Source: Butyrivibrio sp. (GTDB taxonomy: Bacteria; Bacillota; Clostridia; Lachnospirales; Lachnospiraceae). Taken from it: a DNA stretch of 39,439 bases. The position numbers were made by a program, and so were the translations under genes. The notes under the pieces were generated by a model. The model was not told the DNA's origin. It saw nothing but the letters and a program-made list of their open reading frames with translations, and did not search any database. Numbering within the stretch: the stretch's first letter is position 1; each line of letters starts with the position of its first letter. Shown piece after piece: positions 1 through 8,068 of the stretch. The stretch is taken from contig JAILJR010000121.1 in the NCBI GenBank assembly GCA_024694565.1, positions 1 through 39,439 on the forward strand, in the 5' to 3' direction.

Positions 1-2
1 TT

Positions 3-134
3 TCCGGAGACGGAATAATGACTGAATTTGGTATGCGCATGAATCTGGGAGGTACTGTTGAAGGGAATGAAGCAGCAATGATAGAGTGCTCCAAAGAGAT
101 TGAGGAGTTTTTAGGTTCACATCATGGTAAATGA
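3..134 (+). CDS. C-terminal end of an unidentified protein (partial)
   Basis: An open frame enters from the left edge and stops with TGA at 132-134, giving about 43 residues that end EEFLGSHHGK. The peptide is Gly/Met/Glu rich and I recognise no family. The frame stays open after the TGA from an ATG at 141 to a TGA at 246-248, so the two pieces could be one gene broken by a nonsense codon, or two short neighbouring genes. The upstream part is outside the window, so function cannot be assigned. Confidence 0.45.
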   Translation, partial: SGDGIMTEFGMRMNLGGTVEGNEAAMIECSKEIEEFLGSHHGK

Positions 135-140
135 GGTGGT

Positions 141-248
141 ATGGAACCGGTAAAGGATAAAAGCGGCTTTGACATAAGCGTTGCGGAGACCTTCGATGGC
201 CCCGGAAAGATAATATTGCAGCCTGGGGAAGAGCTTGTGCTTAAGTGA
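141..248 (+). CDS. Small ORF or broken extension of the preceding gene
   Basis: A 35-codon ORF starts at ATG 141, six bases after the preceding stop and in the same frame, with a purine-rich AGGTGG just before it. The peptide (MEPVKDKSGFDISV..., ending QPGEELVLK) looks like an alternating beta-strand segment rather than random sequence. A shifted frame downstream (KEKKSGEIRFVEDKG) also looks protein-like, hinting at decay by stop codon and frameshift. It may be a genuine short protein; low certainty either way. Confidence 0.3.
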   Translation: MEPVKDKSGFDISVAETFDGPGKIILQPGEELVLK

Positions 249-316
249 AGGAGAAAAAGTCGGGAGAGATAAGATTCGTAGAGGACAAAGGATGTACAAA
301 TCATATGACATTTTGA

Positions 317-325
317 TGCTATAAT
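317..325 (+). promoter_or_regulatory. Extended -10 promoter element of bcp-yaaA
   Basis: TGCTATAAT is a perfect extended -10 (TG-N-TATAAT) 43 bases before the bcp start codon. No good -35 is visible, which is normal for extended -10 promoters. A strong ribosome binding site, AGGAGGA, follows at 354-360. Confidence 0.6.
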
Positions 326-368
326 GGATTTTAGAATATGAAGTAAAACCATTAGGAGGATATCTTTT

Positions 369-821
369 ATGTTGGAAGTAGGAACAAAGGCACCGTCATT
401 TGAACTCCCAGATCAGAACGGAGTTATGCACTCTTTGGAAGAGTATAGAGGCAAGAAAGTCATTTTATATTTTTACCCAAAAGACAATACCTCCGGTTGT
501 ACCAAGCAGGCTTGTGGCTTCTCTGAAAGGTACCCTCTGTTTACGGAAAAGGGTGCAATAGTACTTGGAGTAAGTAAAGATACTGTTGCATCACATAAAA
601 AGTTTGAAGAGAAATATGGTTTGGCATTTACACTTCTTGCAGACCCTGAGCGAAAGGTAATAGAGGCTTATGATGTCTGGAAAGAAAAGAAGAACTATGG
701 GAAAGTGTCCATGGGAGTAGTCCGTACAACTTATCTTATTGATGAACAAGGAATCATTATAAGAGCCAATGATAAGGTTAAGGCGGCTGAGGATCCGGAA
801 AAGATGCTGGGAGAACTGTGA
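369..821 (+). CDS. bcp: Thioredoxin-dependent thiol peroxidase (Bcp/PrxQ peroxiredoxin)
   Basis: A cytoplasmic peroxiredoxin of the AhpC/TSA superfamily that reduces H2O2 and organic hydroperoxides using thioredoxin. The 150-residue length is normal for the Bcp/PrxQ branch. Peroxidatic Cys44 and resolving Cys49 lie in DNTSGCTKQACGF, five residues apart as in the atypical two-cysteine members, and the preceding YFYPKD strand is typical. The start is fixed by an AGGAGGA ribosome binding site eight bases upstream. The stop overlaps the yaaA start (TGATG), so the two are translationally coupled. Both act in peroxide stress, which suggests a small oxidative-stress operon. A hairpin terminator follows yaaA. 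Confidence 0.95.
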   Translation: MLEVGTKAPSFELPDQNGVMHSLEEYRGKKVILYFYPKDNTSGCTKQACGFSERYPLFTEKGAIVLGVSKDTVASHKKFEEKYGLAFTLLADPERKVIEAYDVWKEKKNYGKVSMGVVRTTYLIDEQGIIIRANDKVKAAEDPEKMLGEL

Positions 822-1567
822 TGAGAATAATTCTTTCTCCTGCGAAGAAAATGAATGTTGATACTGATAAGATTGAGTGCCAGGGGCTTCCGGTGTTTCT
901 TGATCAGACAAAGGTAATTCTTGATTGGCTGAGAGATCAGTCTGGTGCAGATCTGCAGAAGCTGTGGGGATGTAATGACAAAATAACAGAGCAGAATTAT
1001 AAGCGCATAAGAGAAATGAATCTCCATAACAGATTGACTCCCGCGATCCTGTCTTATGAAGGGATTGCTTATCAGTATATGGCTCCCGCTGTTTTTGAAG
1101 ATAGCTCTTTTGACTATGTACAGGAACATCTGCGGATATTGTCAGGATTTTATGGTGTATTAAAACCGATGGATGGAGTAACACCTTACAGACTTGAGAT
1201 GCAGGCAAAGGCAGCTATTGGAGGACACAAGGATCTATATGATCTGTGGGGACAGAGATTGTATGATGAGGTGTCAGATGGAACTGGTGTTATAGTGAAT
1301 CTTGCGTCCAAAGAGTATTCAAAATGTATAGAAAAATATCTTAAGTCCAATGACTATTATGTAACAGTCATATTTGGCGAAATGGTAAAAGGCAAGCTTG
1401 TAACAAAGGGTACCTACGCCAAGATGGCCAGAGGAGAGATGGTCAGGTACATGGCCGAGAATGGGATTGAAGATCCCGGGGATATTAAGAACTTTGACAG
1501 ACTGGGATACTTCTATAGAGACGATCTTTCAAATGCAGCGGAAATTGTTTTTGAAAGAAGAAGCTGA
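821..1567 (+). CDS. yaaA: Peroxide stress protein YaaA (UPF0246/DUF328)
   Basis: A YaaA/DUF328 family protein of 248 residues, close to the family norm of about 255. In E. coli, YaaA limits damage by lowering free intracellular iron during H2O2 stress, and the family binds DNA. Visible hallmarks are the N-terminal MRIILSPAKKM, the central SGFYGVLKPMDGVTPYRLEM, and the later NLASKEY and VIFGEMVKGKLV segments. I chose ATG 821, which overlaps the bcp stop by one base and has GGGAG at 809-813 as ribosome binding site. An in-frame GTG at 818 is the alternative. Coupling to bcp supports the peroxide role. Confidence 0.93.
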   Translation: MRIILSPAKKMNVDTDKIECQGLPVFLDQTKVILDWLRDQSGADLQKLWGCNDKITEQNYKRIREMNLHNRLTPAILSYEGIAYQYMAPAVFEDSSFDYVQEHLRILSGFYGVLKPMDGVTPYRLEMQAKAAIGGHKDLYDLWGQRLYDEVSDGTGVIVNLASKEYSKCIEKYLKSNDYYVTVIFGEMVKGKLVTKGTYAKMARGEMVRYMAENGIEDPGDIKNFDRLGYFYRDDLSNAAEIVFERRS

Positions 1568-1601
1568 CAGAAACTGAATAGAGAAATGTGTTTATGAAAT
1601 A

Positions 1602-1638
1602 GACAGCAGATCATATTATTGTGATTTGCTGTTTTTCT
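1602..1638 (+). terminator. Rho-independent terminator after yaaA
   Basis: ACAGCA-ATCA pairs with TGAT-TGCTGT around a short AT-rich loop, followed by TTTTTCT. It lies about 35 bases after the yaaA stop and separates the bcp-yaaA operon from the structured region that follows. Confidence 0.75.
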
Positions 1639-1692
1639 GTTTATAAGGAAGCAAAAAAATATATTTAATTTTTTTAAACTTTTTTTCATTTT

Positions 1693-2173
1693 GAGGTTGT
1701 ATAAAACGACCTCTCTGTGGGTATAGGTGAAAGGGCTAAAAAATCCTTTTGCCGGACATTGAAAACTGAATAGTCATTCATCAGGTACAATCCTGTGATC
1801 CGGAGCCGCAAGGGTTACTGTTTTGGAATATCTCAGGCAGCAAAGGTAATAAAACAGGCTCGGTAGAGCATAAAAAGGACAACGATGCTTCAGTAGCAGA
1901 AATGTCTACATGGTAGATTGATGTTGGGGTTGCGGGACGAAACCATTGGGTTACGTTTTGCAACCTCTGCTATTGCTTTGAGATTTGCCTCTTTCGGAGA
2001 AGGCAGAAGAAAGAATAGTTCTTTATGGACAGTTGAATCCAAGCATGTCGGGATGACGCGATAGTAAGTTCAACCGGAATATTATCGTGCTTAAATAGAG
2101 CGGATATCCTGCATGTTTAATATCGTAATATGCACATGAAGCAGTAGATCAATAAATGGTCTACTGCTTTTTT
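1693..2173 (+). ncRNA. Candidate large structured non-coding RNA (about 450-480 nt)
   Basis: No plausible gene lies here on either strand, yet the sequence holds an unusual density of helices: GAGGTTGT/ACGACCTC (1693-1713), AAAGG/CCTTT (about 1730-1749), CCGGA 1752-1756 with TCCGG 1799-1803 enclosing CAGG/CCTG, CTGTTTT/AAAACAG (about 1818-1857), and a ten-pair helix 1891-1900 with 1966-1975 enclosing TCTAC/GTAGA and GGTTGC 1928-1933 with GCAACC 1960-1965, the latter capped by AACC/GGTT. Further on come TGCC/GGCA (about 1986-2004) and AAAGAA/TTCTTT (about 2010-2024). GTTGAA 2032-2037 with TTCAAC 2069-2074 crosses AAGCA 2041-2045 with TGCTT 2088-2092, i.e. a pseudoknot. A strong terminator at 2141-2173 fixes the strand. 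It is not RNase P, tmRNA or 6S RNA by sequence. Size and ornate fold recall the ROOL/GOLLD classes of giant bacterial RNAs, but membership is only a hypothesis. The 5' end is uncertain. Confidence 0.6.
2141..2173 (+). terminator. Strong rho-independent terminator ending the structured RNA
   Basis: GCAGTAGA (2141-2148) pairs perfectly with TCTACTGC (2160-2167) and is followed by six T residues. The T-run is only on the plus strand, so transcription runs left to right through 1690-2140. Confidence 0.85.
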
Positions 2174-2267
2174 ATGTGCTGATATTACTATAAACCGATA
2201 ATAATAGATTCTATTGTATTCTAAACATATCTTCGTAAAAACTCTCAATTACCTGAAATCAGACCTT

Positions 2268-3464
2268 TCATTTGGCTATGTCCGAAAGGATATCTCCTAC
2301 TGTCACCGTATTCGAATCAGAGCGAATCATCAGTGCGCAGAGATTGCAGAAACGGCGGCCGAAACTCTCTATACTCTGCCTCTCATATTTCTCAGCATTG
2401 TAGCTAAGCTGGATGCCGAAGGCATCTTTTCCATCCAAAAGCTCGACATCAAGCAGGTTATATCCTGCTCCGGCAGGCCTTTGGAGTTCCCCTGCGTCTG
2501 AAACTACGTCTTCAGCGTCATGATATTCATAAAAATCTCCCTGGTACAGGAAGCAGACAAGCTCATTTCCGTTGTAGGATCCCTTTTCTTCCCAGTAAGA
2601 AACGCTGCCGTGGGAAATGCCTTCGCTGACCTGTCTGCTGATATCTTCAAACAGCGCGGACAGGCTAAGCCCCCGCTTCAGGTGAAGAGCGACCGGAAGA
2701 TCCCTGCAGAAAAATCCGACTGAATTCATGCGTCTTGCGTCAGATCTTCCGTGCCAGGTCCAGGTAAACATGATATCCTCGGAATTAGAACAGGAAGCGA
2801 TGGCCAGTGCAGTCGCGGCCAGATACACTCCATTTTTCCCAAGTCCGTATTTCTTCTCGAGGGCAGCTGTTTCTTTCTGTTTAAAGTCAAATGGCAAAAA
2901 GATCCTGCTGTTTGTGTTCCCATCCGATTCGTGGTCAGGCTTCAGACAGGTTACCCAACCCGGATTATCGTAGCGGTTTGCAAAAAATTCCATATCTTTA
3001 CGGAACTTCTCGGATGAGCGGCTCTCTGCCTCCTCCTTTAAAAGCTGATAGTTCCAGTCTTCTACGATCGTCTCACCGGCAAAAGCTGAGCCGATATCAT
3101 CTTTCAGCTTCATCAGTGAGAAACCGTCGCAGATCACGTGATAGATATCCATTAGCACAATACTTTTACTTTCACCCTTGATTATGCGGCATCTGAAGAG
3201 TGGTTCTCCGCTCAGGTCAAAGGGCTTTACAAAGTCTGCTGAAGCCTTTTCCAGCGCCTCATCTGTCATGTCTTCCACCGGGAAAGTGAAAGCTGTCTCC
3301 GGACGGTACTTAAGGTAATAGGAACCATCCTTTTCTTCTATTATGCTCATAATAGAAGGATGAGCCTGTACAGCAGTGAGGATTGCTGATGAGAGCTTCT
3401 TAAGATCAGCGGAAGGCAGAATGTTGAAACGTACAGGCATATGGTGCAAAAAAGGCACTCTCAT
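2268..3464 (-). pseudogene. NRPS condensation domain remnant
   Basis: About 398 codons resembling a nonribosomal peptide synthetase condensation domain, which forms peptide bonds between carrier-bound aminoacyl groups. The active-site motif appears as YHVICDG (HHxxxDG with the first His replaced; the second His and Asp-Gly kept). The start of the domain is missing: homology begins around MPVRFNI, where intact domains have about 30 more residues. The preceding adenylation fragment reads through the same DNA in another frame (overlap 3406-3464). The junction lies at a run of six T and lacks any carrier (PCP) domain. With the upstream fragments this is a decayed A-(PCP)-C gene; a product is unlikely to be functional. 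Confidence 0.75.
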
Positions 3465-4164
3465 CCGGTTCCGGAAGCACTTTTTTGTTTACCTTACCGT
3501 TTTCATTAAGCGGAATATTATCAAGTGCGACATAACATGACGGTATCATATACAGGGGAAGTCTTTTGCTTAGCTCTTTCGCCATTTCCGCAGCATTTAT
3601 CTTTTTCCCCGTGGTGTGATAAGCGCATAAATAGCGGCTTCCTCCACGTTCCCACGCCTTTACTGCGGCAAAATCCGTATGAAGAACCTCTCTGACTGCA
3701 AATTCCACCTCAGCAGGCTCGATACGGTTTCCATTGATCTTCACCATATCGTCTGAACGGCCAAGGATCGTATAATTACCTTTGTCATCCACACTCATAT
3801 AGTCACTGGTCTTGAAATATGTAAAACCATCTATCGTGATAACGTTCTCCCTGTCAGCATCGTGCAGGTAACCACGGAAAAACGGCAAGCGAATGCACAT
3901 AATGCCTTCCTTCTCATTTTTCATTCCGTATTCATCAAGCAATACAAGTTGTGTATTTTCATCCGGCGTACCTATCGGAGTATTCTTGTACGCCTTGTCC
4001 ATATCAAAGAAGAAGGGCAGGTAAGAAAACTCAGTTGGTCCGTATGCGTTCTTCATAGGGTAACGGTCTACATACAAGTCAACAGCAATCTCGCCCGTAA
4101 CCTGAAGCACTTTGAGATTCATCCCACCGGCGCTTTCAAGCGCTTTTACCAGTGTCGGGGTCAT
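3406..4164 (-). pseudogene. NRPS adenylation domain, C-terminal fragment
   Basis: C-terminal part of an amino-acid adenylation domain, which activates an amino acid as aminoacyl-AMP. Visible core motifs are A5 (NAYGPTE), A7 (FKTSDYMSVDD), A8 (GRSDDMVKINGNRIEPAEVE) and A10 (PLNENGKVNKKVLPEP), in the right order and spacing. The fragment starts at about TPTLVKALES, so the phosphate-binding loop motif A3 (TSGSTGKPKG-like) and A4 are absent here. It overlaps the N-terminal fragment in a different frame at 4136-4164, so a deletion plus frameshift has destroyed the enzyme. Without the A3 loop it cannot adenylate. Confidence 0.8.
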
Positions 4165-4483
4165 CGATTATCAGATCCGCTCCGCTGTCCTTGATGATAT
4201 AGGTAATCCGCTCCTCGCCCATCATGTCCTCAACACCAACCCAGGCAGCACCTATCATCATAGCAGCAAGTCTTGACGCAACAAATCTGACTCCGCGAGG
4301 TACCCTTATAGCTACAATCTTTTCCTTGCCGATTCCCTGCTTTAAAAGCCATGTTGCCAGCCGTCCCGACATCGCCACAAGCTCAGCATAGCTTGTTTCC
4401 CGATTTCCTTCCTGGTCAACAATAGCAATTTTCTGTGGTGTGTTCAGGCTGTGTGAATAGATGTTCTCCAATAGCTTCAACAT
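4136..4483 (-). pseudogene. NRPS adenylation domain, N-terminal fragment
   Basis: N-terminal part of the same adenylation domain: an MLKLLENIYSHSLNTPQKIA opening, then TSYAELVAMSGRLATWL (motif A1 region), KEKIVAIRVPRG, and AAMMIGAAWVGVEDMMGEERI (A2 region), ending at DSGADLIIDD before running out of frame into a stop. Compared with an intact domain, roughly 120-150 residues are missing between here and the next fragment. The likely original start is the Met codon at 4483; a few codons earlier is possible. Gene order on the minus strand is A(N)-A(C)-C domain, a remnant of a loading module and the following condensation domain. Confidence 0.8.
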
Positions 4484-4832
4484 AATACATAATCTCATTT
4501 CACAAATCCAGCTGTCCCAAAAACTCTTAAATACTGAGAGTCCGCTTTTATATGATGTTCAATTCCACTTGCGTTTATATATTCTCAGCACCCTGCGGTA
4601 CAGAAAACAGCGCCCATTCCTGTTTATCGCTATTATATCAGATTATCCCCTGATAGCTATTGCATAAAAATGAATTTTTTTTATATTTATAGATGCATAT
4701 AATACATATGATGTCGGAGTCAAAAGGTCATTTCAACCAAAAGCGCCACAATATGCGATGGGTACATCAGTATGAACAACATATAGTACTGTATTGGCAT
4801 AATAAGTGCCTTTGCCCCGACTTCATATTTAT
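4484..4832 (+). other. Gene-free AT-rich spacer
   Basis: Between the NRPS remnant and the first palindromic element I see no convincing gene on either strand. It contains a small TATCAG/CTGATA hairpin near 4637-4654 and an AT-rich stretch around 4670-4710 that could hold a promoter, but no clear -35/-10 pair. Confidence 0.4.
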
Positions 4833-5038
4833 GAGTCGCCCGACAAAAGCTCACCAGTCCGGCCCCGGCTGTGCATATTGTACAATCACTTCGGGCACGC
4901 TTTCGCTCCTTTCGCTTCGTAGCGGTACTAAGGCACCAAAATACGGTGCCTAAGTACCGACGAGCTCATAGGGCCGCTCAGCCTCCTGTGCAATATGCAC
5001 AGCCGGAGCCGGCCTGGCGAGCTTTTGTCGGGCGACTC
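4833..5038 (+). repeat. Palindromic element, copy 1 (arm type A)
   Basis: A 206 bp element whose ends, GAGTCGCCCGACAAAAGCTC at the left and its exact reverse complement at 5019-5038, form a perfect terminal inverted repeat extended inward by CCAGTCCGG/CCGGCCTGG and GGCTGTGCATATTG (4867-4880) with CAATATGCACAGCC (4991-5004). The apex is a hairpin, GGTACTAAGGCACC (4924-4937) with GGTGCCTAAGTACC (4945-4958), one A-A mismatch. The asymmetric core at about 4881-4925 (ATCACTTCGGGCACGC...) is shared almost exactly with the other copies. It sits 57 bp before dgt. No clear target duplication is visible at this copy. Confidence 0.9.
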
Positions 5039-5095
5039 ATTGCATAAATAGTAAAAGTAACCCTACTTGATTTCCGATAAAGGGGAAATTCTAAT

Positions 5096-6106
5096 TTGAA
5101 AATCCGTGAAGAACTCGAAGAGAGAGAAAAGACATTTTTAAGCAGTCACGCAAGCCTCAGCATGAACTCAAAGGGCCGCGTCAAGAAGGAGAAGGAATGT
5201 GACATAAGGCCCTGTTTTCAGAGGGACAGGGACAGGATACTGTACTCCAAGTCCTTCAGAAGGCTCAAGGATAAGACACAGGTTTTTTTATCACCTGACG
5301 GCGACCACTACAGGACCAGGATGACCCATACCCTTGAGGTATCCCAGAATGCAAGGACTATAGCCAAGGCACTGATGCTCAACGAGGACCTTACCGAGGC
5401 AATAGCACTTGGGCATGACCTCGGCCATACTCCCTTTGGACATGCGGGAGAGAGAGCACTTAATGCAGTATGTCCTGAGGGCTTTCGTCACAACGAGCAG
5501 AGTCTTCGCATTGTGGAGAAGCTTGAGAACTACGGCAAGGGACTCAATCTCACCTGGGAGGTTAGAAATGGAATTGTCAACCATGAGATTAACCTGACTC
5601 CCGCTACCCTTGAGGGCAAGGTGGTGAGGCTCTCTGACAAGATCGCATACATGCATCATGACATGGATGATGCCATCAGGGGAGGACTGATAACCGAGAG
5701 TGATGTGCCCAAGGATCTTGCCAGGATCATTGGAAGCAGCAAGGGAGAGTGGCTGGATACCTTCATTCATGACATCATCGCGACCAGCATGGATATGGAT
5801 GATATCAGGATGTCCGGGCCTGTATATGACGCTTTTCACAAGCTCAGACAGTTTATGTTTGCAAAGGTCTATACCAACCCAACTGCCAAAGGCCAGGAGG
5901 GGAAGGTTGAGGAGATGATCAAGATCCTCTACAGGTACTATGTGGAGCATCTGAGCGTTCTTCCCGATTATCTTCTGGAGATGGTTGATGGAGGAGAGTG
6001 CAGCAGGGAGAGAGCGGTCTGCGACTATGTGAGCTCGATGACCGACAGATATGCAGTTGCAGCATTTGAAGAGGTATACGTGCCAAGGTCATGGGCAGTG
6101 CTCTGA
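5096..6106 (+). CDS. dgt: Deoxyguanosinetriphosphate triphosphohydrolase-like HD-domain protein
   Basis: An HD-superfamily dNTP triphosphohydrolase of 336 residues (family about 330-350) that hydrolyses dNTPs to deoxynucleoside and triphosphate, trimming cytoplasmic dNTP pools. Metal-binding residues are visible as His78 (RMTHTLEVSQ), His107-Asp108 (ALGHDLGHTPFGHAGE) and Asp181 (VVRLSDKIAYMHHD). The start appears to be TTG at 5096, supported by AGGGGA at about 5081-5087; the MKIREELEEREK opening fits the family and no ATG lies nearby. It leads the dgt-dnaG-rpoD-trmK cluster typical of Firmicutes, 84 bp before dnaG. Palindromic element copy 1 lies immediately upstream. Confidence 0.93.
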   Translation: MKIREELEEREKTFLSSHASLSMNSKGRVKKEKECDIRPCFQRDRDRILYSKSFRRLKDKTQVFLSPDGDHYRTRMTHTLEVSQNARTIAKALMLNEDLTEAIALGHDLGHTPFGHAGERALNAVCPEGFRHNEQSLRIVEKLENYGKGLNLTWEVRNGIVNHEINLTPATLEGKVVRLSDKIAYMHHDMDDAIRGGLITESDVPKDLARIIGSSKGEWLDTFIHDIIATSMDMDDIRMSGPVYDAFHKLRQFMFAKVYTNPTAKGQEGKVEEMIKILYRYYVEHLSVLPDYLLEMVDGGECSRERAVCDYVSSMTDRYAVAAFEEVYVPRSWAVL

Positions 6107-6190
6107 ATTATTTCAGCCTTGAAGGCTTAACTATCCTGACCCAAATGTCGAAAAACATAAAGACTGCTGCGCAGGTAAACGGGGGCAACA

Positions 6191-7969
6191 ATGTACTATT
6201 CAGATCAGATAATAGAGGAAGTGCGCTCACGTAATGACATTGTGGATATAGTCGGACAATATGTCCATCTCAAAAAGCAGGGAGCTAATTACTTTGGTCT
6301 TTGTCCGTTTCACAATGAGAAATCAGGCTCTTTTTCGGTATCTCCGTCCAAGCAGATTTTCTATTGCTTCGGATGCGGAGCCGGAGGCAACGTGATCTCA
6401 TTTCTTATGAAATATGACAACCTCACATTTGGTGAAGCGCTCAAACAGCTGGCGGAAAGGGCAGGGGTCAAGCTCCCAGACGAGGACAACTCCCCACAGG
6501 CCAGGGCCTTCAGGGACAAGAGACAGCTTCTTCTTGATATAAACAAGGAGGCTGCCAGGTACTACTACATGAACCTCAGGTCAGAGCAGGGCCGCAAGGG
6601 AATGGAATATTTCAGACAGAGGGAGCTGACTGATGAGACCATGAAGCATTTCGGTCTCGGATACGCAAGTATAACCTCTGATCAGATTGTCAGATACTTA
6701 AAGAGTAAGGGCTACAACGATTCACAGATCATAGAGGCGGGCCTTGCAGCCTTTGATGAGAAGAGAGGCACTCACGACAAGTTCTGGAACAGAGTGATGT
6801 TCCCGATCCTTGACGCACAGAGCAAGGTTATAGGCTTCGGCGGCAGAGTGCTGGGAGATGGCAAGCCCAAGTATCTCAATTCACCTGAGACACCGATATT
6901 CGACAAGAGCCGGAACCTTTTCGGACTCAATTATGCCAAGAACTCAAGGGCGCCCTATATGATAATCTGTGAGGGCTACATGGATGTCATAGCCATGCAC
7001 CAGGCAGGGTTTGACATGGCCGTAGCTTCTCTTGGAACAGCCTTTACCTCCGGACAGGCCATGATACTAAAGCGTTACACCGACACTGTGATCCTGTCCT
7101 ACGACAGCGATGAAGCCGGTACCAAGGCCGCCCTTCGCGGGATAGGCATCCTCAAGGAGGCCGGTATCAAGGGAAAGGTTCTGGACCTCAGACCATACAA
7201 GGATCCGGATGAATTTATCAAGAACCTCGGAAAGGAAAAGTTTAAGGAGCGCATAGACAACGCTGAAAATACCTTCTTTTTTGAAGTCAGGGTAATGGAG
7301 TCGGGGCATGACATGTCCGATCCTGTCTCCAAGACGGAGTTCTACAGAGAGCTGGCTGTGAAGCTCTGTGAGTTTGAAGAAACACTGGAGAGGGACAATT
7401 ATCTTGAGGCTGTAGCAGCTAAGTACAACATCGCAGTAAACGATCTCAAAGCCTTAGTAGTGCAGACAGCTTCCAAAGGAATAACTGCAAAACCCATAGA
7501 GAGGCCCAAATCAGGTATCCACAGGAAGACAACACCTGAGGACAATGCCAAAAAGAACCAAAGGCTTCTTCTTACATGGATATCCGATGAGCCACAGATC
7601 CTGCCCAAGGTGGCAAAGTGGGTGAGCCCTTCGGATTTTTCGGATGACCTGTACAGGAGTGTTGCTGCTGAGATATTTGAGAGTATGAACAGCGGCGGCT
7701 TTTCGCCGGCAAGGATACTCGACAGGTTCACCGATGAGGAACAGCACCGGCAGATCTCAGAGATGTTCAACACATCTCTTGTGGAGATTGATACACCTGA
7801 TGCCAGGAGGAAGGCGTTCCATGACATCATCTATTCTGTAAAGCTCTCGGGATACGAGAGACAGAAAAAGGAGATGAAGCCGGATGATCCCGACTTTCTT
7901 ATTAAGACTATCCAGGGCAAGAAGGACCTGGAAAAGCTGGCACACATGGATATTTCACCTGATGACTGA
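6191..7969 (+). CDS. dnaG: DNA primase
   Basis: DnaG synthesises the RNA primers for the replication fork and is recruited by the replicative helicase DnaB. The 592-residue length is normal. Domains in order: a CHC2 zinc-binding domain (Cys38, His41, Cys59 and Cys62 in LCPFHNEKSGSF...FYCFGCGAGG); the Toprim catalytic core with ICEGYMDV (catalytic Glu) and SYDSDEAG (metal-binding Asp-x-Asp); then a helical C-terminal helicase-binding region, of lower conservation. A linker at about residues 437-460 is Lys/Pro rich. It starts at ATG 6191, preceded by GGGGGCAAC, and sits 99 bp before rpoD. Confidence 0.97.
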   Translation: MYYSDQIIEEVRSRNDIVDIVGQYVHLKKQGANYFGLCPFHNEKSGSFSVSPSKQIFYCFGCGAGGNVISFLMKYDNLTFGEALKQLAERAGVKLPDEDNSPQARAFRDKRQLLLDINKEAARYYYMNLRSEQGRKGMEYFRQRELTDETMKHFGLGYASITSDQIVRYLKSKGYNDSQIIEAGLAAFDEKRGTHDKFWNRVMFPILDAQSKVIGFGGRVLGDGKPKYLNSPETPIFDKSRNLFGLNYAKNSRAPYMIICEGYMDVIAMHQAGFDMAVASLGTAFTSGQAMILKRYTDTVILSYDSDEAGTKAALRGIGILKEAGIKGKVLDLRPYKDPDEFIKNLGKEKFKERIDNAENTFFFEVRVMESGHDMSDPVSKTEFYRELAVKLCEFEETLERDNYLEAVAAKYNIAVNDLKALVVQTASKGITAKPIERPKSGIHRKTTPEDNAKKNQRLLLTWISDEPQILPKVAKWVSPSDFSDDLYRSVAAEIFESMNSGGFSPARILDRFTDEEQHRQISEMFNTSLVEIDTPDARRKAFHDIIYSVKLSGYERQKKEMKPDDPDFLIKTIQGKKDLEKLAHMDISPDD

Positions 7970-8068
7970 AGTTAAATTCGCAAAGGCAATTGTGATGAAG
8001 GGAACTGATACGAGAGCATGTTTCATACAGTTCCACCATCATTAAAAAAAATAAAAGGATGGCGGAGA

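Noticed and set aside
590-1210. Two antisense ORFs opposite bcp-yaaA
   Set aside because: Shadows of two confidently identified genes, with no family resemblance.
1781-1963. 60-residue minus-strand ORF inside the structured RNA region
   Set aside because: No ribosome binding site and atypical composition; the helices and plus-strand terminator better explain the region.
2214-3181. Plus-strand ORFs across the NRPS remnant
   Set aside because: They are complements of recognisable condensation-domain sequence; the motif evidence is all on the minus strand.
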